This document shows positions 33,581 through 42,687 of a stretch of 64,000 nucleotides of DNA, in pieces. The notes under the pieces were generated by a model, which was not told the DNA's origin, did not search any database, and was given only the letters and a program-made list of their open reading frames with translations. Every line of letters starts with the position of its first letter. The first letter of the stretch is position 1. The stretch spans positions 248,001-312,000 of the forward strand of contig JAGKWO010000009.1 of the NCBI GenBank assembly GCA_021151835.1, in the 5' to 3' direction. The stretch is from Gammaproteobacteria bacterium. Its GTDB lineage: Bacteria > Pseudomonadota > Gammaproteobacteria > Pseudomonadales > Cellvibrionaceae. A program made the position numbers and the translations under genes.

Positions 33581-34918
33581 TCAATCAATTTCTGCATCGG
33601 TGGTGCCATATAAATGTTCTGGCATCGGCAGCTTTTCAAATAATTTGCTGAAATGTTGCTGTACGCGGGCAATGTTCGTGATGGATGACATACCGCTGGA
33701 AAAACCAAACCACACATACAAACCGTTCAGGTTTTTAAACATCGGTGGTAAATATTTTGGCCCGGCGATAACGCCTTCCAGATAGCGCTCGTACAACAGT
33801 GGTAAATCATCCAGCGTTACCTTGCCCACAAATAACATGGGAATTATTTCAGGGACACCGGAATTAATCGCACTGCGAATAAAGTTTACATTTTCGACAA
33901 AGCCTTTTACGTAAGAAATATCCTTGGTAAATACCGATCCACCGGTCAGGGTACCGCCGCGGAAAACCCGCTGGGTTACGCGATAACTGTCGTGCTCCGT
34001 CACGCCGCGCTCAATAAAATAGTTGTACACCTCGCAAAAATCAGCACCCTGTTCTGCCAGGTCTACGGCAACAACGCGGTCGCTAATCCGGCGCGCACGT
34101 TGCGGAAAAGAACTGAAAGTCAGCGTTTCCAACAATACTGCCATGCCTTCCTGGATTGCAGTGATCCGCGGCGAACCAACACTTAACCATGTTGCCCAGG
34201 GCTGCTCGCGGCCATTCAGCGTAGTGCCGATATGCACCCAGCCTTCATGGACTTCCAGTACTTGTATATCCAGTTCGGAAAAAAATGACCGGCGATTAAC
34301 TTTGATACAGTCACCACCGGCTGATGCATCAGAGACAATATCGTCACTGATTTGTACGCGCACTTCGCCTGCGCCAAAATATTCATTCATCCGCTCGCGC
34401 AGGATTTTTACGGCTTCTTCCGCGCTGATATGATTGGTGTAAGGGCGGTTCAAATGCTCGACGGCAGGCAAGGAAAAAATATGGCAGAGTTTTTCTCCCA
34501 TCTGTCGCAGGCTTTTTCGGTCACCGCGTAAATTATCACTCGCCGAACCATACAATTGTTTACTGAAGTAACCAAATTGATCGGTGCCGCGATGGCGCAA
34601 TAGCTCGATTACTATCTGGTATTGTTCAATTGTTGCTTGCAATATTTTTCCCAGGGCGTCATCACGCCCCAGTTGCCGCCGCACATCATTTTTTAATTCT
34701 TTGAATAACTGCTGGATGTTGTCCGGTTCAAACGCCAGTTTTTGTCGTTGGTAAAAATCCTGGTCCAATGCGGGCAGCTCTCGACCTTGTTGTTCGCGAA
34801 AACGTTGTTCGATTCCCGCCGGCCATTTGATGGCATCGAGAATACGAATAGGTCTTTGCAAGGATACCAGTCGCGTTGAAAGCTGTTTCAAACGTTCCAG
34901 GTAAGCGGGGTCGGTCAT
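33581..34918 (-). CDS. QEGLA-motif (MATCAP-like) metallopeptidase family protein
   Basis: 445 aa from the ATG at 34918. It belongs to the DUF1704 family called 'flavohemoglobin expression-modulating QEGLA motif protein', related to eukaryotic tyrosine carboxypeptidase MATCAP. EVHEGWVHIGTTLNG carries a variant zinc-binding HExxxH (His-Glu-Gly-Trp-Val-His), and ITAIQEGMAVLLE is the QEGLA motif with Met instead of Leu. A long N-terminal helical part precedes these. It is probably a cytoplasmic metalloprotease or deformylase-like enzyme of unknown substrate. First gene of a two-gene operon. Confidence 0.85.
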   Translation of the reverse strand: MTDPAYLERLKQLSTRLVSLQRPIRILDAIKWPAGIEQRFREQQGRELPALDQDFYQRQKLAFEPDNIQQLFKELKNDVRRQLGRDDALGKILQATIEQYQIVIELLRHRGTDQFGYFSKQLYGSASDNLRGDRKSLRQMGEKLCHIFSLPAVEHLNRPYTNHISAEEAVKILRERMNEYFGAGEVRVQISDDIVSDASAGGDCIKVNRRSFFSELDIQVLEVHEGWVHIGTTLNGREQPWATWLSVGSPRITAIQEGMAVLLETLTFSSFPQRARRISDRVVAVDLAEQGADFCEVYNYFIERGVTEHDSYRVTQRVFRGGTLTGGSVFTKDISYVKGFVENVNFIRSAINSGVPEIIPMLFVGKVTLDDLPLLYERYLEGVIAGPKYLPPMFKNLNGLYVWFGFSSGMSSITNIARVQQHFSKLFEKLPMPEHLYGTTDAEID

Positions 34919-35138
34919 ATCAGGGCTGCCACATTTGGGTGCGAAAATGTGCCGGTTGCGCCAGTCGCCTGCTGGCTGCAAAGGGAGGCCCGATTATTCT
35001 ATCGTTAACTGGCGAGTTTGTGGTTAGAATTTGTCGTACCGGTCGGATTTGGCGTGGTTGTGGCTGGCAGTATTGCAGGTAAGTCGCCACAATAACGGCC
35101 GCCTATACCCACTCTTGCTTCGTGAATGAGGTTTGTTG

Positions 35139-35447
35139 ATGCCTTTTGTTGCGTTGGAAAAACTGCATTTGCTTTACGATGGATACCGCAAGGCAATAAG
35201 TATTGGTGGTAAACCATTGCTGTTATTACAGGAAGAAGGACGGGTTAGCCTGATAAAAAATGCGTGCCCCCATGCCAGCGCCCCTTTGACCTATGCGACA
35301 TACAATAGCGGTTGCCTGCGTTGCCCGATGCACGGTATTGAATTTGAGTTAAGTAGCGGCCGTTCACGCAGTGCGGCATGTCGCGATGGCTTACAATTTA
35401 TTCCGTTGATATATGAGGGTAATCAGATTGGTGTTGATCTGAACTGA
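35139..35447 (+). CDS. Rieske-type 2Fe-2S protein
   Basis: 102 aa. A stand-alone Rieske domain with the two cluster-binding motifs CPHAS and CPMHG separated by 16 residues (the usual CxH...CxxH), followed by FELSSGRSRS. Such small proteins act as ferredoxins for oxygenases or as electron carriers. Two TTG codons lie upstream in frame; the ATG at 35139, after TGAGG, is preferred. Nine bases before the next gene's frame, so probably the start of a small operon with the DUF4124 and mtgA genes. Confidence 0.88.
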   Translation: MPFVALEKLHLLYDGYRKAISIGGKPLLLLQEEGRVSLIKNACPHASAPLTYATYNSGCLRCPMHGIEFELSSGRSRSAACRDGLQFIPLIYEGNQIGVDLN

Positions 35448-35470
35448 TTTTAAGGTTGTTAAGGATATTA

Positions 35471-35926
35471 ATGATGCGTTTGATATTTAGAACCCTGGTG
35501 CTTGTCGTGCTGTTATTTGGAATTGCCAACTACCTCATTTATCTCAAAACCGGTCAGCCACCTTTTAATAGTGTGCGCGAAAATTATAATGGCAATTGGC
35601 TGGCCGCTATCAAGGATTCTTTCTCTTCAAGCGATTTGGTTGAAAGAGCAAAAAAAACTGTAGACGATTTGAGCGCGGAAGAACCGGCGAAGCCTGCTCC
35701 TACCAAAGTGTATAAATGGACTGATGCTGAGGGTGTCGTTCATTACGGTGACCGGCCGGATTCTGCCGGGGCAGAACAAGTCGAAGTAAAAATTCAAAAT
35801 GCTATTTCAGCGGATGAATTTAAATCCGGATCAACGAATTCAAGTGCGCCGCAAACGCCACTTGAAAAAGCTCGCGCGGCGGCGGAGTCGATGAAAGCAC
35901 GGTCGCAACAACAGGAAGCTAACTAG
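35471..35926 (+). CDS. DUF4124 membrane-anchored protein
   Basis: 151 aa. An N-terminal transmembrane helix (LVLVVLLFGIANYLIYL) is followed by an acidic linker and the DUF4124 signature VYKWTDAEGVVHYGDRP, found in many small envelope proteins of proteobacteria. The C-terminus is Ala/Gln-rich (TPLEKARAAAESMKARSQQ). The start is ATG 35471 or 35474, with AAGGA 5-8 bases before. It precedes mtgA by 10 bp and is probably periplasmic with a role in the cell envelope, unproven. Confidence 0.8.
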   Translation: MMRLIFRTLVLVVLLFGIANYLIYLKTGQPPFNSVRENYNGNWLAAIKDSFSSSDLVERAKKTVDDLSAEEPAKPAPTKVYKWTDAEGVVHYGDRPDSAGAEQVEVKIQNAISADEFKSGSTNSSAPQTPLEKARAAAESMKARSQQQEAN

Positions 35927-35936
35927 CTTACTTCCC

Positions 35937-36629
35937 ATGAAAAAAGCGTGGCGTGCGGCCAAGACCTTGTTGAAATGGCTAGTGTTGTTATTGCTGGCCT
36001 ATCAATTGTGGATTTTTTTTCATGTGCTGGCGTGGAAGTGGGTTAATCCGGGCGAAACCAGTTTTATGGCGATTCGCCTGGAAGAACTGCAAGAAAAAAA
36101 TCCCGGCGCGCAATTAAAGTACCAGTGGGTAGATTACGCAAAAATTTCCAGTCATTTAAAGCGCGCAGTTGTTGCTGCGGAAGATGATCGTTTTATGGAT
36201 CATTATGGATTTGATCTTCGCGGTATCGAACAAGCGCTGCAAAAAAATGAACGCCGGGGCAAATCCGTGGCTGGTGGTTCATCTATTACCCAGCAACTCG
36301 CTAAAAATTTATTTTTATCCCCATCGCGGTCCTACGTGCGCAAAGCTGAAGAAGCGCTAATCGCACTGATGATTGAATTGTTGTGGGACAAACGCCGGAT
36401 CCTCGAGGTGTACCTGAATGTAGTGGAGTGGGGTAATGGTGTGTTTGGCGTTGAGGCCGCTGCGCGGCATTATTACAAGGTGCCAGCGGCGCAGGTAGGT
36501 CCCTCGGCGGCAGCGCGAATGGCGGTGATGCTACCTAACCCGCGCAAATATGAAAAAGCCATGCCCGCCTGGGTAGTACGACACGCCGCGCGGGTGCAGG
36601 CGCGTATGCGTTATTCGCGCATTCCTTGA
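35937..36629 (+). CDS. mtgA: Monofunctional peptidoglycan glycosyltransferase
   Basis: 230 aa GT51-family enzyme that polymerises lipid II into glycan strands at the inner membrane. An N-terminal signal anchor (LLKWLVLLLLAYQLWIFFHV) precedes the conserved blocks AAEDDRFMDHYGFD (catalytic Glu), GGSSITQQLAKNLFLSP, KAEEALIALMIELLWDKRRILEVYLN and EWGNGVFGVEAAARHYY. There is no transpeptidase domain, so it is monofunctional. Length matches MtgA. Follows the DUF4124 gene closely. Confidence 0.95.
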   Translation: MKKAWRAAKTLLKWLVLLLLAYQLWIFFHVLAWKWVNPGETSFMAIRLEELQEKNPGAQLKYQWVDYAKISSHLKRAVVAAEDDRFMDHYGFDLRGIEQALQKNERRGKSVAGGSSITQQLAKNLFLSPSRSYVRKAEEALIALMIELLWDKRRILEVYLNVVEWGNGVFGVEAAARHYYKVPAAQVGPSAAARMAVMLPNPRKYEKAMPAWVVRHAARVQARMRYSRIP

Positions 36630-36769
36630 TCTTTCTTTAAATTCGTACAATTGCCTACATCTTTGCCTGCCGGGTGCGGTTCTCGCCGCCAGCCTTTTAC
36701 GATACAATCGCGACCCTTTTGGGGTCTCCGATCCTGTAGTTGATTAATTTCTGATCCGGAGTAATAGAC

Positions 36770-37024
36770 GTGCCTATCTATGAATACCAATGTGAATCTT
36801 GCAATCATGCGTTGGAAGCCTTGCAAAAGTTGAGCGACGCCCCTTTGGTTGATTGCCCTGCTTGCGGTAAGGCAAGCTTGAAGAAACAAATTTCAGCTGC
36901 CGGTTTCCGCCTGTCAGGTGGTGGCTGGTATGAGACCGATTTCAAATCGGGCAAGAAAAAGAATCTCGCGGGTGAGGGCGGCTCTGGCTCCTCGTCTGCA
37001 TCCAGCACAAGCACCGCTTCCTGA
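36770..37024 (+). CDS. FmdB-family zinc-ribbon protein
   Basis: 84 aa with a GTG start preceded by GGAG. MPIYEYQCESC and CPACGK give the four-cysteine zinc ribbon (Cys8, Cys11, Cys29, Cys32) of the FmdB/CxxC_CXXC_SSSS family. The C-terminus shows the conserved GGWYETDFKSG, a Lys cluster and a poly-Ser/Gly tail. It is commonly found upstream of aspS in gammaproteobacteria, as here. It is probably a regulatory or metal-binding protein; its exact role is unknown. Confidence 0.9.
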   Translation: MPIYEYQCESCNHALEALQKLSDAPLVDCPACGKASLKKQISAAGFRLSGGGWYETDFKSGKKKNLAGEGGSGSSSASSTSTAS

Positions 37025-37077
37025 AGCCGGTGCTGCGAGCTAATCCATTTACTGTCGATAAATAACGGGAAAAACCT

Positions 37078-38883
37078 ATGCGCAGCCAATATTGTGGCGC
37101 TTTAAATGCCTCTCATATAAACCAGGAAGTCACCCTCTGTGGATGGGTGGACAGTCGCCGCGATCACGGTGGTGTGATTTTTATCGACCTGCGCGACCGC
37201 GAGGGTGTGGTGCAAGTGGTGTTTGACCCGGATGCGAAAGAAAACTTTGCCCTTGCTGACAAAGTGCGCGGTGAATATGTATTGCAAGTGACCGGTAAAG
37301 TTCGTGCACGTGCGGCTGCCACTGTTAACCCGAACATGTCCACTGGTGAAATAGAAGTTTACGGCACCGCGCTGACCATCCTTAACGAAGCCAAAACCAT
37401 TCCGTTCCCGCTGGATGGTTACACCAATGTGGGCGAAGAAACCCGTTTGAAATATCGCTTCCTGGATTTGCGTCGCACTGAAATGCAGAAAAACCTGCGC
37501 TTTCGCAGCAAGGTAACCAGCGCGATTCGCAATTACCTGGACCGCAATGGTTTCCTCGATGTAGAAACCCCGATCCTGACTCGTGCAACTCCCGAAGGTG
37601 CGCGCGATTATCTGGTGCCGTCGCGCACCCATGACGGTAAATTCTTTGCGTTGCCACAATCACCGCAATTGTTTAAGCAATTGCTGATGGTTGCTGGTTA
37701 TGACCGTTATTACCAGATTGCCAAATGTTTCCGCGACGAAGACTTGCGTGCAGATCGCCAGCCGGAATTTACCCAGATCGACATCGAAACTTCCTTTATG
37801 AGCCAGGAGCAAATTATGGAAGTGACCGAAGGTATGTTCCGCGAGTTGTTCAAGGATTTGTTGAACATCGAATTCGCTGAAATCCAGCACATGCCGTTCT
37901 CGGAAGCCATTGCGAAATACGGTTCAGACAAGCCGGATATGCGTATCCCGCTGCAATTGGTTGATATCAAGGACCTGGTAACCGATGTTGAATTCAAAGT
38001 ATTTGCCGGTCCGGCGAATGATCCAAAATCACGCGTAACTGCCTTGAAAGTTCCTGGCGGCAACGAGAAGTTAACCCGTAAGCAAATCGATGATTACACC
38101 AAATTCGTCAGTATCTATGGGGCGAAAGGTTTGGCGTATATCAAAGTCAATGACAAGTCCGATCTGGAAGAGGGTTTGCAATCCCCGATTGTAAAAAACC
38201 TGCCAGTACCGGTGCGTGCCGCAATCCTTGAACGCGTTGGTGCTGAAAATGGCGATTTGATTTTCTTCGGCGCCGATAAACACAAAATTGTTACTGAAGC
38301 ATTGGGTGCGTTGCGTTGCAAATTGGGTGCAGATTTGAATTTGTACACCACCGAGTGGGCACCGTTGTGGGTGGTTGATTTCCCAATGTTTGAAGATGAT
38401 GACAAAGGCGGTTGGACTTCAATCCACCATCCATTTACATCACCAAGCTGCACACCGGAGCAATTGGTTGCAAGCCCGGGTGATGCATTATCGCGCGCAT
38501 ATGATTTGGTATTGAATGGCACAGAGTTGGGTGGCGGTTCGGTGCGTATCCATTCGCCGGAAATGCAACAGGCTGTATTTCAAATCCTTGGCATCAGTGC
38601 TGAGGAACAACGGGAGAAATTTGGGTTCTTACTGGATGCATTGAGTTACGGGGCTCCGCCACACGGTGGATTGGCGTTTGGTCTGGATCGTTTGATTATG
38701 TTGATGGTAGGTGCAAGTTCTATCCGCGATGTAATCGCCTTTCCAAAAACCCAAAGTGCGGCTTGCGTAATGACTGATGCCCCCGGCACTGTGGATGAAC
38801 TGCAATTGCGTGAATTACATATCCGTTTGCGTAATCAGAAGAAGGAACAGCCGGTAGGGGAATCACCGGAATATGGAATGTAA
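37078..38883 (+). CDS. aspS: Aspartyl-tRNA synthetase
   Basis: 601 aa, bacterial-type class II enzyme. The N-terminal OB-fold anticodon-binding domain includes WVDSRRDHGGVIFIDLRDREG. Class II motif 2 appears as CFRDEDLRADRQPEFTQID and motif 3 as GLAFGLDRLIMLM. The bacterial GAD insertion domain lies in the middle (about 290-420). It charges tRNA-Asp with aspartate. Preceded by the fmdB-like gene and, unusually, followed by a Wzz-like gene before yebC. Confidence 0.97.
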   Translation: MRSQYCGALNASHINQEVTLCGWVDSRRDHGGVIFIDLRDREGVVQVVFDPDAKENFALADKVRGEYVLQVTGKVRARAAATVNPNMSTGEIEVYGTALTILNEAKTIPFPLDGYTNVGEETRLKYRFLDLRRTEMQKNLRFRSKVTSAIRNYLDRNGFLDVETPILTRATPEGARDYLVPSRTHDGKFFALPQSPQLFKQLLMVAGYDRYYQIAKCFRDEDLRADRQPEFTQIDIETSFMSQEQIMEVTEGMFRELFKDLLNIEFAEIQHMPFSEAIAKYGSDKPDMRIPLQLVDIKDLVTDVEFKVFAGPANDPKSRVTALKVPGGNEKLTRKQIDDYTKFVSIYGAKGLAYIKVNDKSDLEEGLQSPIVKNLPVPVRAAILERVGAENGDLIFFGADKHKIVTEALGALRCKLGADLNLYTTEWAPLWVVDFPMFEDDDKGGWTSIHHPFTSPSCTPEQLVASPGDALSRAYDLVLNGTELGGGSVRIHSPEMQQAVFQILGISAEEQREKFGFLLDALSYGAPPHGGLAFGLDRLIMLMVGASSIRDVIAFPKTQSAACVMTDAPGTVDELQLRELHIRLRNQKKEQPVGESPEYGM

Positions 38884-38922
38884 TTTAATTGTTAATCATA
38901 TGGAAAAAGGTTGGTAGTAGTA

Positions 38923-39963
38923 ATGTCTATTGATAATGCGCTGGATAGCGATGAGATTGATCTGGCCAAATTAATTAGAAGTGTATGGCGAGGTAAGTGG
39001 ATTATTGTCGCATGGACTGCGACATTAGTCTTTTTGATGTTGGCTTATGCATATTCAAGAACTCCGATCTACAAAATTGAATCCATAATCAGTCACGCAC
39101 AATCATCGAGTTTAATTCCCATTCAGCCATCCATTTTAGATGTGGCCGGTGTACATTCGGTCCCTAAACTGGATGAAAAAGTCATCTATAACTCTACGCT
39201 GTTGCAGTTAGGGTCCACCAATGTGTTGCGCGAATTCTGGTCGACTTATTCAGCCAGTAAAGGTGAAGAAAGTAATAATGAATTTCGCGCTTTCGTTAGT
39301 GGATTAAGTGTCGAGTCTGTCAATCCAAAAGCAGAAGAGCCTCAATCGAAAAGAATTTCTGCACGATTTTCAGAGCCGGAAAAAGGTGAAAATACCCTCA
39401 ATGCGTATTTGGAATTCATTAACAAACGAATCCAGACTCAATTTATTGAGGAGATTAACCGTAGTTTTAAAGCAAGTTTGGTAACCATTGACAATAGTAT
39501 TTCCCTGCTCGAAGACGATGCACAGAAAAATCTGTCTTATGAGTTGCTGAAACTCAAAGAGAATTATGAGGTCGCCAAATCCTTAAAGATTACCGCGACT
39601 CCTTATAAAGATTTGGAGAATATAGGTTTATCTATTCTCGATGGCCGAGACTATTTATTAGGAACGGATGCGCTGACCTTGCAGATTGATATGCTATCTG
39701 CACGGCAAGGAAAATCCATGCGGGCGTACAATCAGCGAATTAATGATTTGTTTTTAGCGCGCAGTGTTATCGAATCTGATATTGCAAGGCTTTCCGGATT
39801 CAAAGGTTCCGTACCTATGTTCAAAATAGAAAACAGGGCAGAGTCATCAATCGATCCTGTTGGCCCCAAAAAACTTATTTTATTGATTGGTGGTTTGATT
39901 GCAGGGTTATTTTTTGGCTGCTTGCATGTATTGCTCCTGAACCTGATGAAGCAAAACGGTGAT
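38923..39963 (+). CDS. Wzz/chain-length-determinant-like membrane protein
   Basis: About 347 aa from the ATG at 38923; a TTG four codons earlier is also in frame. It has the Wzz/polysaccharide co-polymerase layout: short N-terminus, transmembrane helix (WIIVAWTATLVFLMLAYAY), a large periplasmic part with coiled coil (SISLLEDDAQKNLSYELLKL), and a second helix near the C-terminus with PVGPKKLILLIGGLIAG. Family members set O-antigen or exopolysaccharide chain length. No polysaccharide genes are nearby, so its partner polymerase is elsewhere. It splits the usual aspS-yebC neighbour pair. Confidence 0.8.
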
Positions 39964-39971
39964 TAAAGGTT

Positions 39972-40715
39972 ATGGCCGGACATTCCAAATGGGCTAACAT
40001 GAAGCACCGTAAGGCGCGCCAGGATGCCAAACGGACGAAAATTTTTACCAAAATTATTCGCGAATTAACGGTCGCTGCAAAAGGTGGCCCTAACCCGGCA
40101 GATAACCCTCGCTTGCGTGCGGCAGTTGAAAAGGCCTATCTCAATAACCTCAAAAAAGATGTTGTAGAGCGTGCGATTGCGCGCGGCGCTGGCACCAATG
40201 AATCTGATGCTTACGAAGAGCTGACTTACGAAGGTTACGGTGTAAATGGCGTTGCATTTATTGTTGAGTGCATGACTGACAATCGCAATCGTACGGTAGG
40301 CGATGTTCGTCATGCATTTGATAAGCGCGGCGGTAACCTCGGCACCAATGGTTCGGTTTCCTATTTGTTTACACGTAAAGGTCAAATCAGCTTTGAACCC
40401 GGTGTTAACGAAGATGCATTAATGGAAGCTGCACTTGAAGCCGGCGCTGACGATGTTGTTGTGAATGAAGATGGTTCAGTTGATGTGATGACAGCCTTTG
40501 AAGATTTCTTTGCCGTAAAAGATGCGCTTACCGCTGCCGGATTTACGTTTGCTGCTGCTGACTTTGCCATGATTCCATCAATGACTGTATCGCTTGATAC
40601 AGAAGCCGCCGAAAAAATTATCAATTTAATCGACGCACTGGAAGATCTGGACGATGTGCAAAACGTCTACACCAATGCCGACATTTCCGTAGAGGTCATG
40701 GAACAGTTAGGTTAA
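39972..40715 (+). CDS. yebC: YebC/PmpR-family protein
   Basis: 247 aa. The N-terminus AGHSKWANMKHRKARQDAK is the family signature, followed by NPRLRAAVEKAYLNNLKKD and the YEGYGVNGVAFIVECMTDN block. Members act as transcriptional regulators or, as recently shown for some, as translation factors that relieve ribosome stalling at proline-rich sequences. It is usually next to ruvC, which here is 830 bp downstream behind an XRE regulator gene. Confidence 0.96.
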   Translation: MAGHSKWANMKHRKARQDAKRTKIFTKIIRELTVAAKGGPNPADNPRLRAAVEKAYLNNLKKDVVERAIARGAGTNESDAYEELTYEGYGVNGVAFIVECMTDNRNRTVGDVRHAFDKRGGNLGTNGSVSYLFTRKGQISFEPGVNEDALMEAALEAGADDVVVNEDGSVDVMTAFEDFFAVKDALTAAGFTFAAADFAMIPSMTVSLDTEAAEKIINLIDALEDLDDVQNVYTNADISVEVMEQLG

Positions 40716-40735
40716 TTTGCCCTTTGCTTATACAA

Positions 40736-40801
40736 AAAAGCCGCCGTGTCGCATTGCTGTCGTATACAAAACGACTGATTTAGCGAAATCTGGCGGCTTT
40801 T
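40736..40801. terminator. Nested long hairpin after yebC
   Basis: Outer arms AAAAGCCGCC (40736-40745) and GGCGGCTTTT (40792-40801) enclose a middle stem TCGC/GCGA (40749-40752 with 40783-40786) and an inner stem GTCGT/ACGAC (40759-40763 with 40771-40775). The closing A/T ends make it a plausible terminator on both strands. The three nested stems are more elaborate than usual and could also form an attenuator ahead of the XRE gene. Confidence 0.6.
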
Positions 40802-40823
40802 CAATTTAAGCGAGGTAAAAATC

Positions 40824-41432
40824 ATGGATATGAAAATCAATAAAGAAACATTACGCCGTGAGCGCGAACTGCGCGCCTGGACCCAAAGCCATCTGGCCAA
40901 CGTTGCTGATTTAAGTATGCGGACGGTGCAACGTATTGAGCGCACTGGTGATGCGTCAATGGAGTCCGTTAGCGCATTAGCAGCGGCATTGGAGCTGGAA
41001 TTGCCAATGCTAATGGAAATGCCGGTTACTGCTAGTGAGGCCGCTCCTGCCAATTCACCTCGCTATAAGTTATGGAGTGTGATTGCGGTGATTGGGTCGA
41101 CTCTGGCTGCTGTGGGATGGTGGTCAAATGCAACGGCTGAGCAAATAATGGTAGGTCTTTCCTTTGAAACGCCAGGCAAAATTTATTCTGACATGATGTT
41201 GTTGAATGAGGTTGGCAAGGAAAGTGAAGTGAATCTGGAGAACCAGTTTCGCATGGTCTTCAGCACTAGCCGACAGGGCGAACAATTGTTGGTTGCAGTC
41301 AAAATTTATGACAAAGAATACCGTTTATTTTCGAATCCTGTGATAGTGGTTGAAGATAAAAAACCTGCATCCATGCATGTTTCCTTTCCTGACGGGCAAC
41401 GTGTAAATCTGCAGCTTGTGGCAGGTTTTTAA
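40824..41432 (+). CDS. XRE-family regulator with membrane anchor
   Basis: 202 aa. An N-terminal Cro/CI-type helix-turn-helix (about residues 8-60: LRRERELRAWTQSHLANVAD, then MRTVQRIER) is followed by a linker and one transmembrane helix (KLWSVIAVIGSTLAAVGWW), with a roughly 100-residue C-terminal domain predicted outside the cytoplasm (LSFETPGKIYSDMML). One-component membrane-bound regulators of this type couple an envelope signal to transcription. The target is unknown. It sits between yebC and ruvC, where most relatives have nothing. Confidence 0.82.
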   Translation: MDMKINKETLRRERELRAWTQSHLANVADLSMRTVQRIERTGDASMESVSALAAALELELPMLMEMPVTASEAAPANSPRYKLWSVIAVIGSTLAAVGWWSNATAEQIMVGLSFETPGKIYSDMMLLNEVGKESEVNLENQFRMVFSTSRQGEQLLVAVKIYDKEYRLFSNPVIVVEDKKPASMHVSFPDGQRVNLQLVAGF

Positions 41433-41547
41433 GGGCCAACAGTGTAAATCCGGGGGCGAGGGGCGCTTGCTCGCCGTTAAAATCCTGCTTGCGTCTCCTT
41501 CAATCCCATGCAACACTGCCGGTAACTACTGTATAAAGATACAACCT

Positions 41548-42069
41548 ATGGCGCTTATACTCGGCATCGACCCCGGTTCGCGTAAAACTGGCTTTGGCAT
41601 TATCAATGTCATCGGCAGCAAATCGGAGTACATCACCAGTGGGGTAATCCGGATGAAAGATACGGATGAATTGCCCGCACGTCTGAAAGTTATTTTTGAT
41701 TCACTTACGCAAATCATCGAGCAATATTGCCCCCAGGAAATGGCAATTGAACAAGTGTTTATGGCCAAAAATGCCGCTTCAGCATTGAAGCTCGGGCAGG
41801 CAAGGGGCGCAGCAATTGTGGCGGCGACCGCACAAAATGTTCCGGTATCGGAATACGAAGCGCGGAAGGTAAAACAGTCGGTAGTGGGAAATGGTGCTGC
41901 CGACAAATTGCAGGTGCAGCACATGGTGAAAACCTTGCTGCGTCTTCCTGCTTCACCCCAGGAAGATGCCGCTGATGCACTTGCTGTAGCACTGTGCCAT
42001 GCAAATACGCGCGATCATCTAATCCGCATGGCGGGTTCATCCAGTTTCCGTCGCGGGCGAATCATTTAA
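41548..42069 (+). CDS. ruvC: Holliday junction resolvase RuvC
   Basis: 173 aa from the ATG at 41548 (MALILGIDPGSRKTGFG); an open frame upstream is not used. The catalytic acids are visible as Asp8 in ILGIDPGS, Glu in MAIEQVFMAKN and the Asp pair in QEDAADALAVALCH. RuvC cuts Holliday junctions processed by RuvAB. It is separated from ruvAB by 4 kb of reverse-strand genes, which is unusual because ruvC-ruvA-ruvB normally adjoin. The gene ends 17 bp from the convergent Coq4-like gene. Confidence 0.96.
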   Translation: MALILGIDPGSRKTGFGIINVIGSKSEYITSGVIRMKDTDELPARLKVIFDSLTQIIEQYCPQEMAIEQVFMAKNAASALKLGQARGAAIVAATAQNVPVSEYEARKVKQSVVGNGAADKLQVQHMVKTLLRLPASPQEDAADALAVALCHANTRDHLIRMAGSSSFRRGRII

Positions 42070-42086
42070 CTTTCCTCGCATTCTTT

Positions 42087-42680
42087 TTAACTCGAACGCA
42101 ACGACGGCGGCTTGTCATTGGTATCCAGTCGATGACTCGCGCGGCTATTAGCGATCAATAGTGATTCCAGTCGATAAATAGCATGGAGTTTGGCCGGATT
42201 GATTCCCAGCCAATGACGCAGATCATTCAATTTGCAGCTGGAGTATTTCTCAAAAGGAAAACTGTGCAAATTACGCATTGAAACGGTGTGACCGAAATTG
42301 AATCCCAAATCAAATGCCATTAAATCCTGCTCGCCAAATTTATAAGGAGCAGGGTAAATATGCGTGATGATCCAGCGGAAAAAATAAATTTGCCACGTCT
42401 GAATATGATCGCTGGTACCCATGGTAAAACCAATTACAAATGCTTCATCCTGATTGCGCAAACCGCGTCCGAGCAAAACATGCAGTGCGTCGTGGCGGGC
42501 CAAATTAATTGCCCCCGGAAAGGCGATCGGGCTGGCGGGGTTTTCAAATAATTTCACTAACCAGGGGATGTCGGTTGGATTGGCCGCTGGCAAGGTTGCA
42601 ATGACATCCTGCAAGATTGAATCACCGTTATGCAAACCGGGGTTCCACTCGTACCATTTGATATCAACATAACTATTCAT
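42087..42680 (-). CDS. Uncharacterised protein with a Coq4-like HDxxH-x11-E motif
   Basis: 197 aa. INLARHDALHVLLGRGLRNQ contains His63-Asp64-x-x-His67, and Glu79 follows after exactly 11 residues: the HDxxHx11E zinc motif of Coq4, a ubiquinone-biosynthesis protein. The rest (EAFVIGFTMGTSDHIQTWQI, FFRWIITHIYPAPYKF) is helical and consistent with that fold, but overall similarity is not obvious. It lies 7 bp downstream of putA on the same strand, so it may be co-transcribed. PutA feeds electrons to ubiquinone, which makes a quinone link attractive but unproven. Confidence 0.6.
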   Translation of the reverse strand: MNSYVDIKWYEWNPGLHNGDSILQDVIATLPAANPTDIPWLVKLFENPASPIAFPGAINLARHDALHVLLGRGLRNQDEAFVIGFTMGTSDHIQTWQIYFFRWIITHIYPAPYKFGEQDLMAFDLGFNFGHTVSMRNLHSFPFEKYSSCKLNDLRHWLGINPAKLHAIYRLESLLIANSRASHRLDTNDKPPSLRSS

Positions 42681-42687
42681 AAATCCC

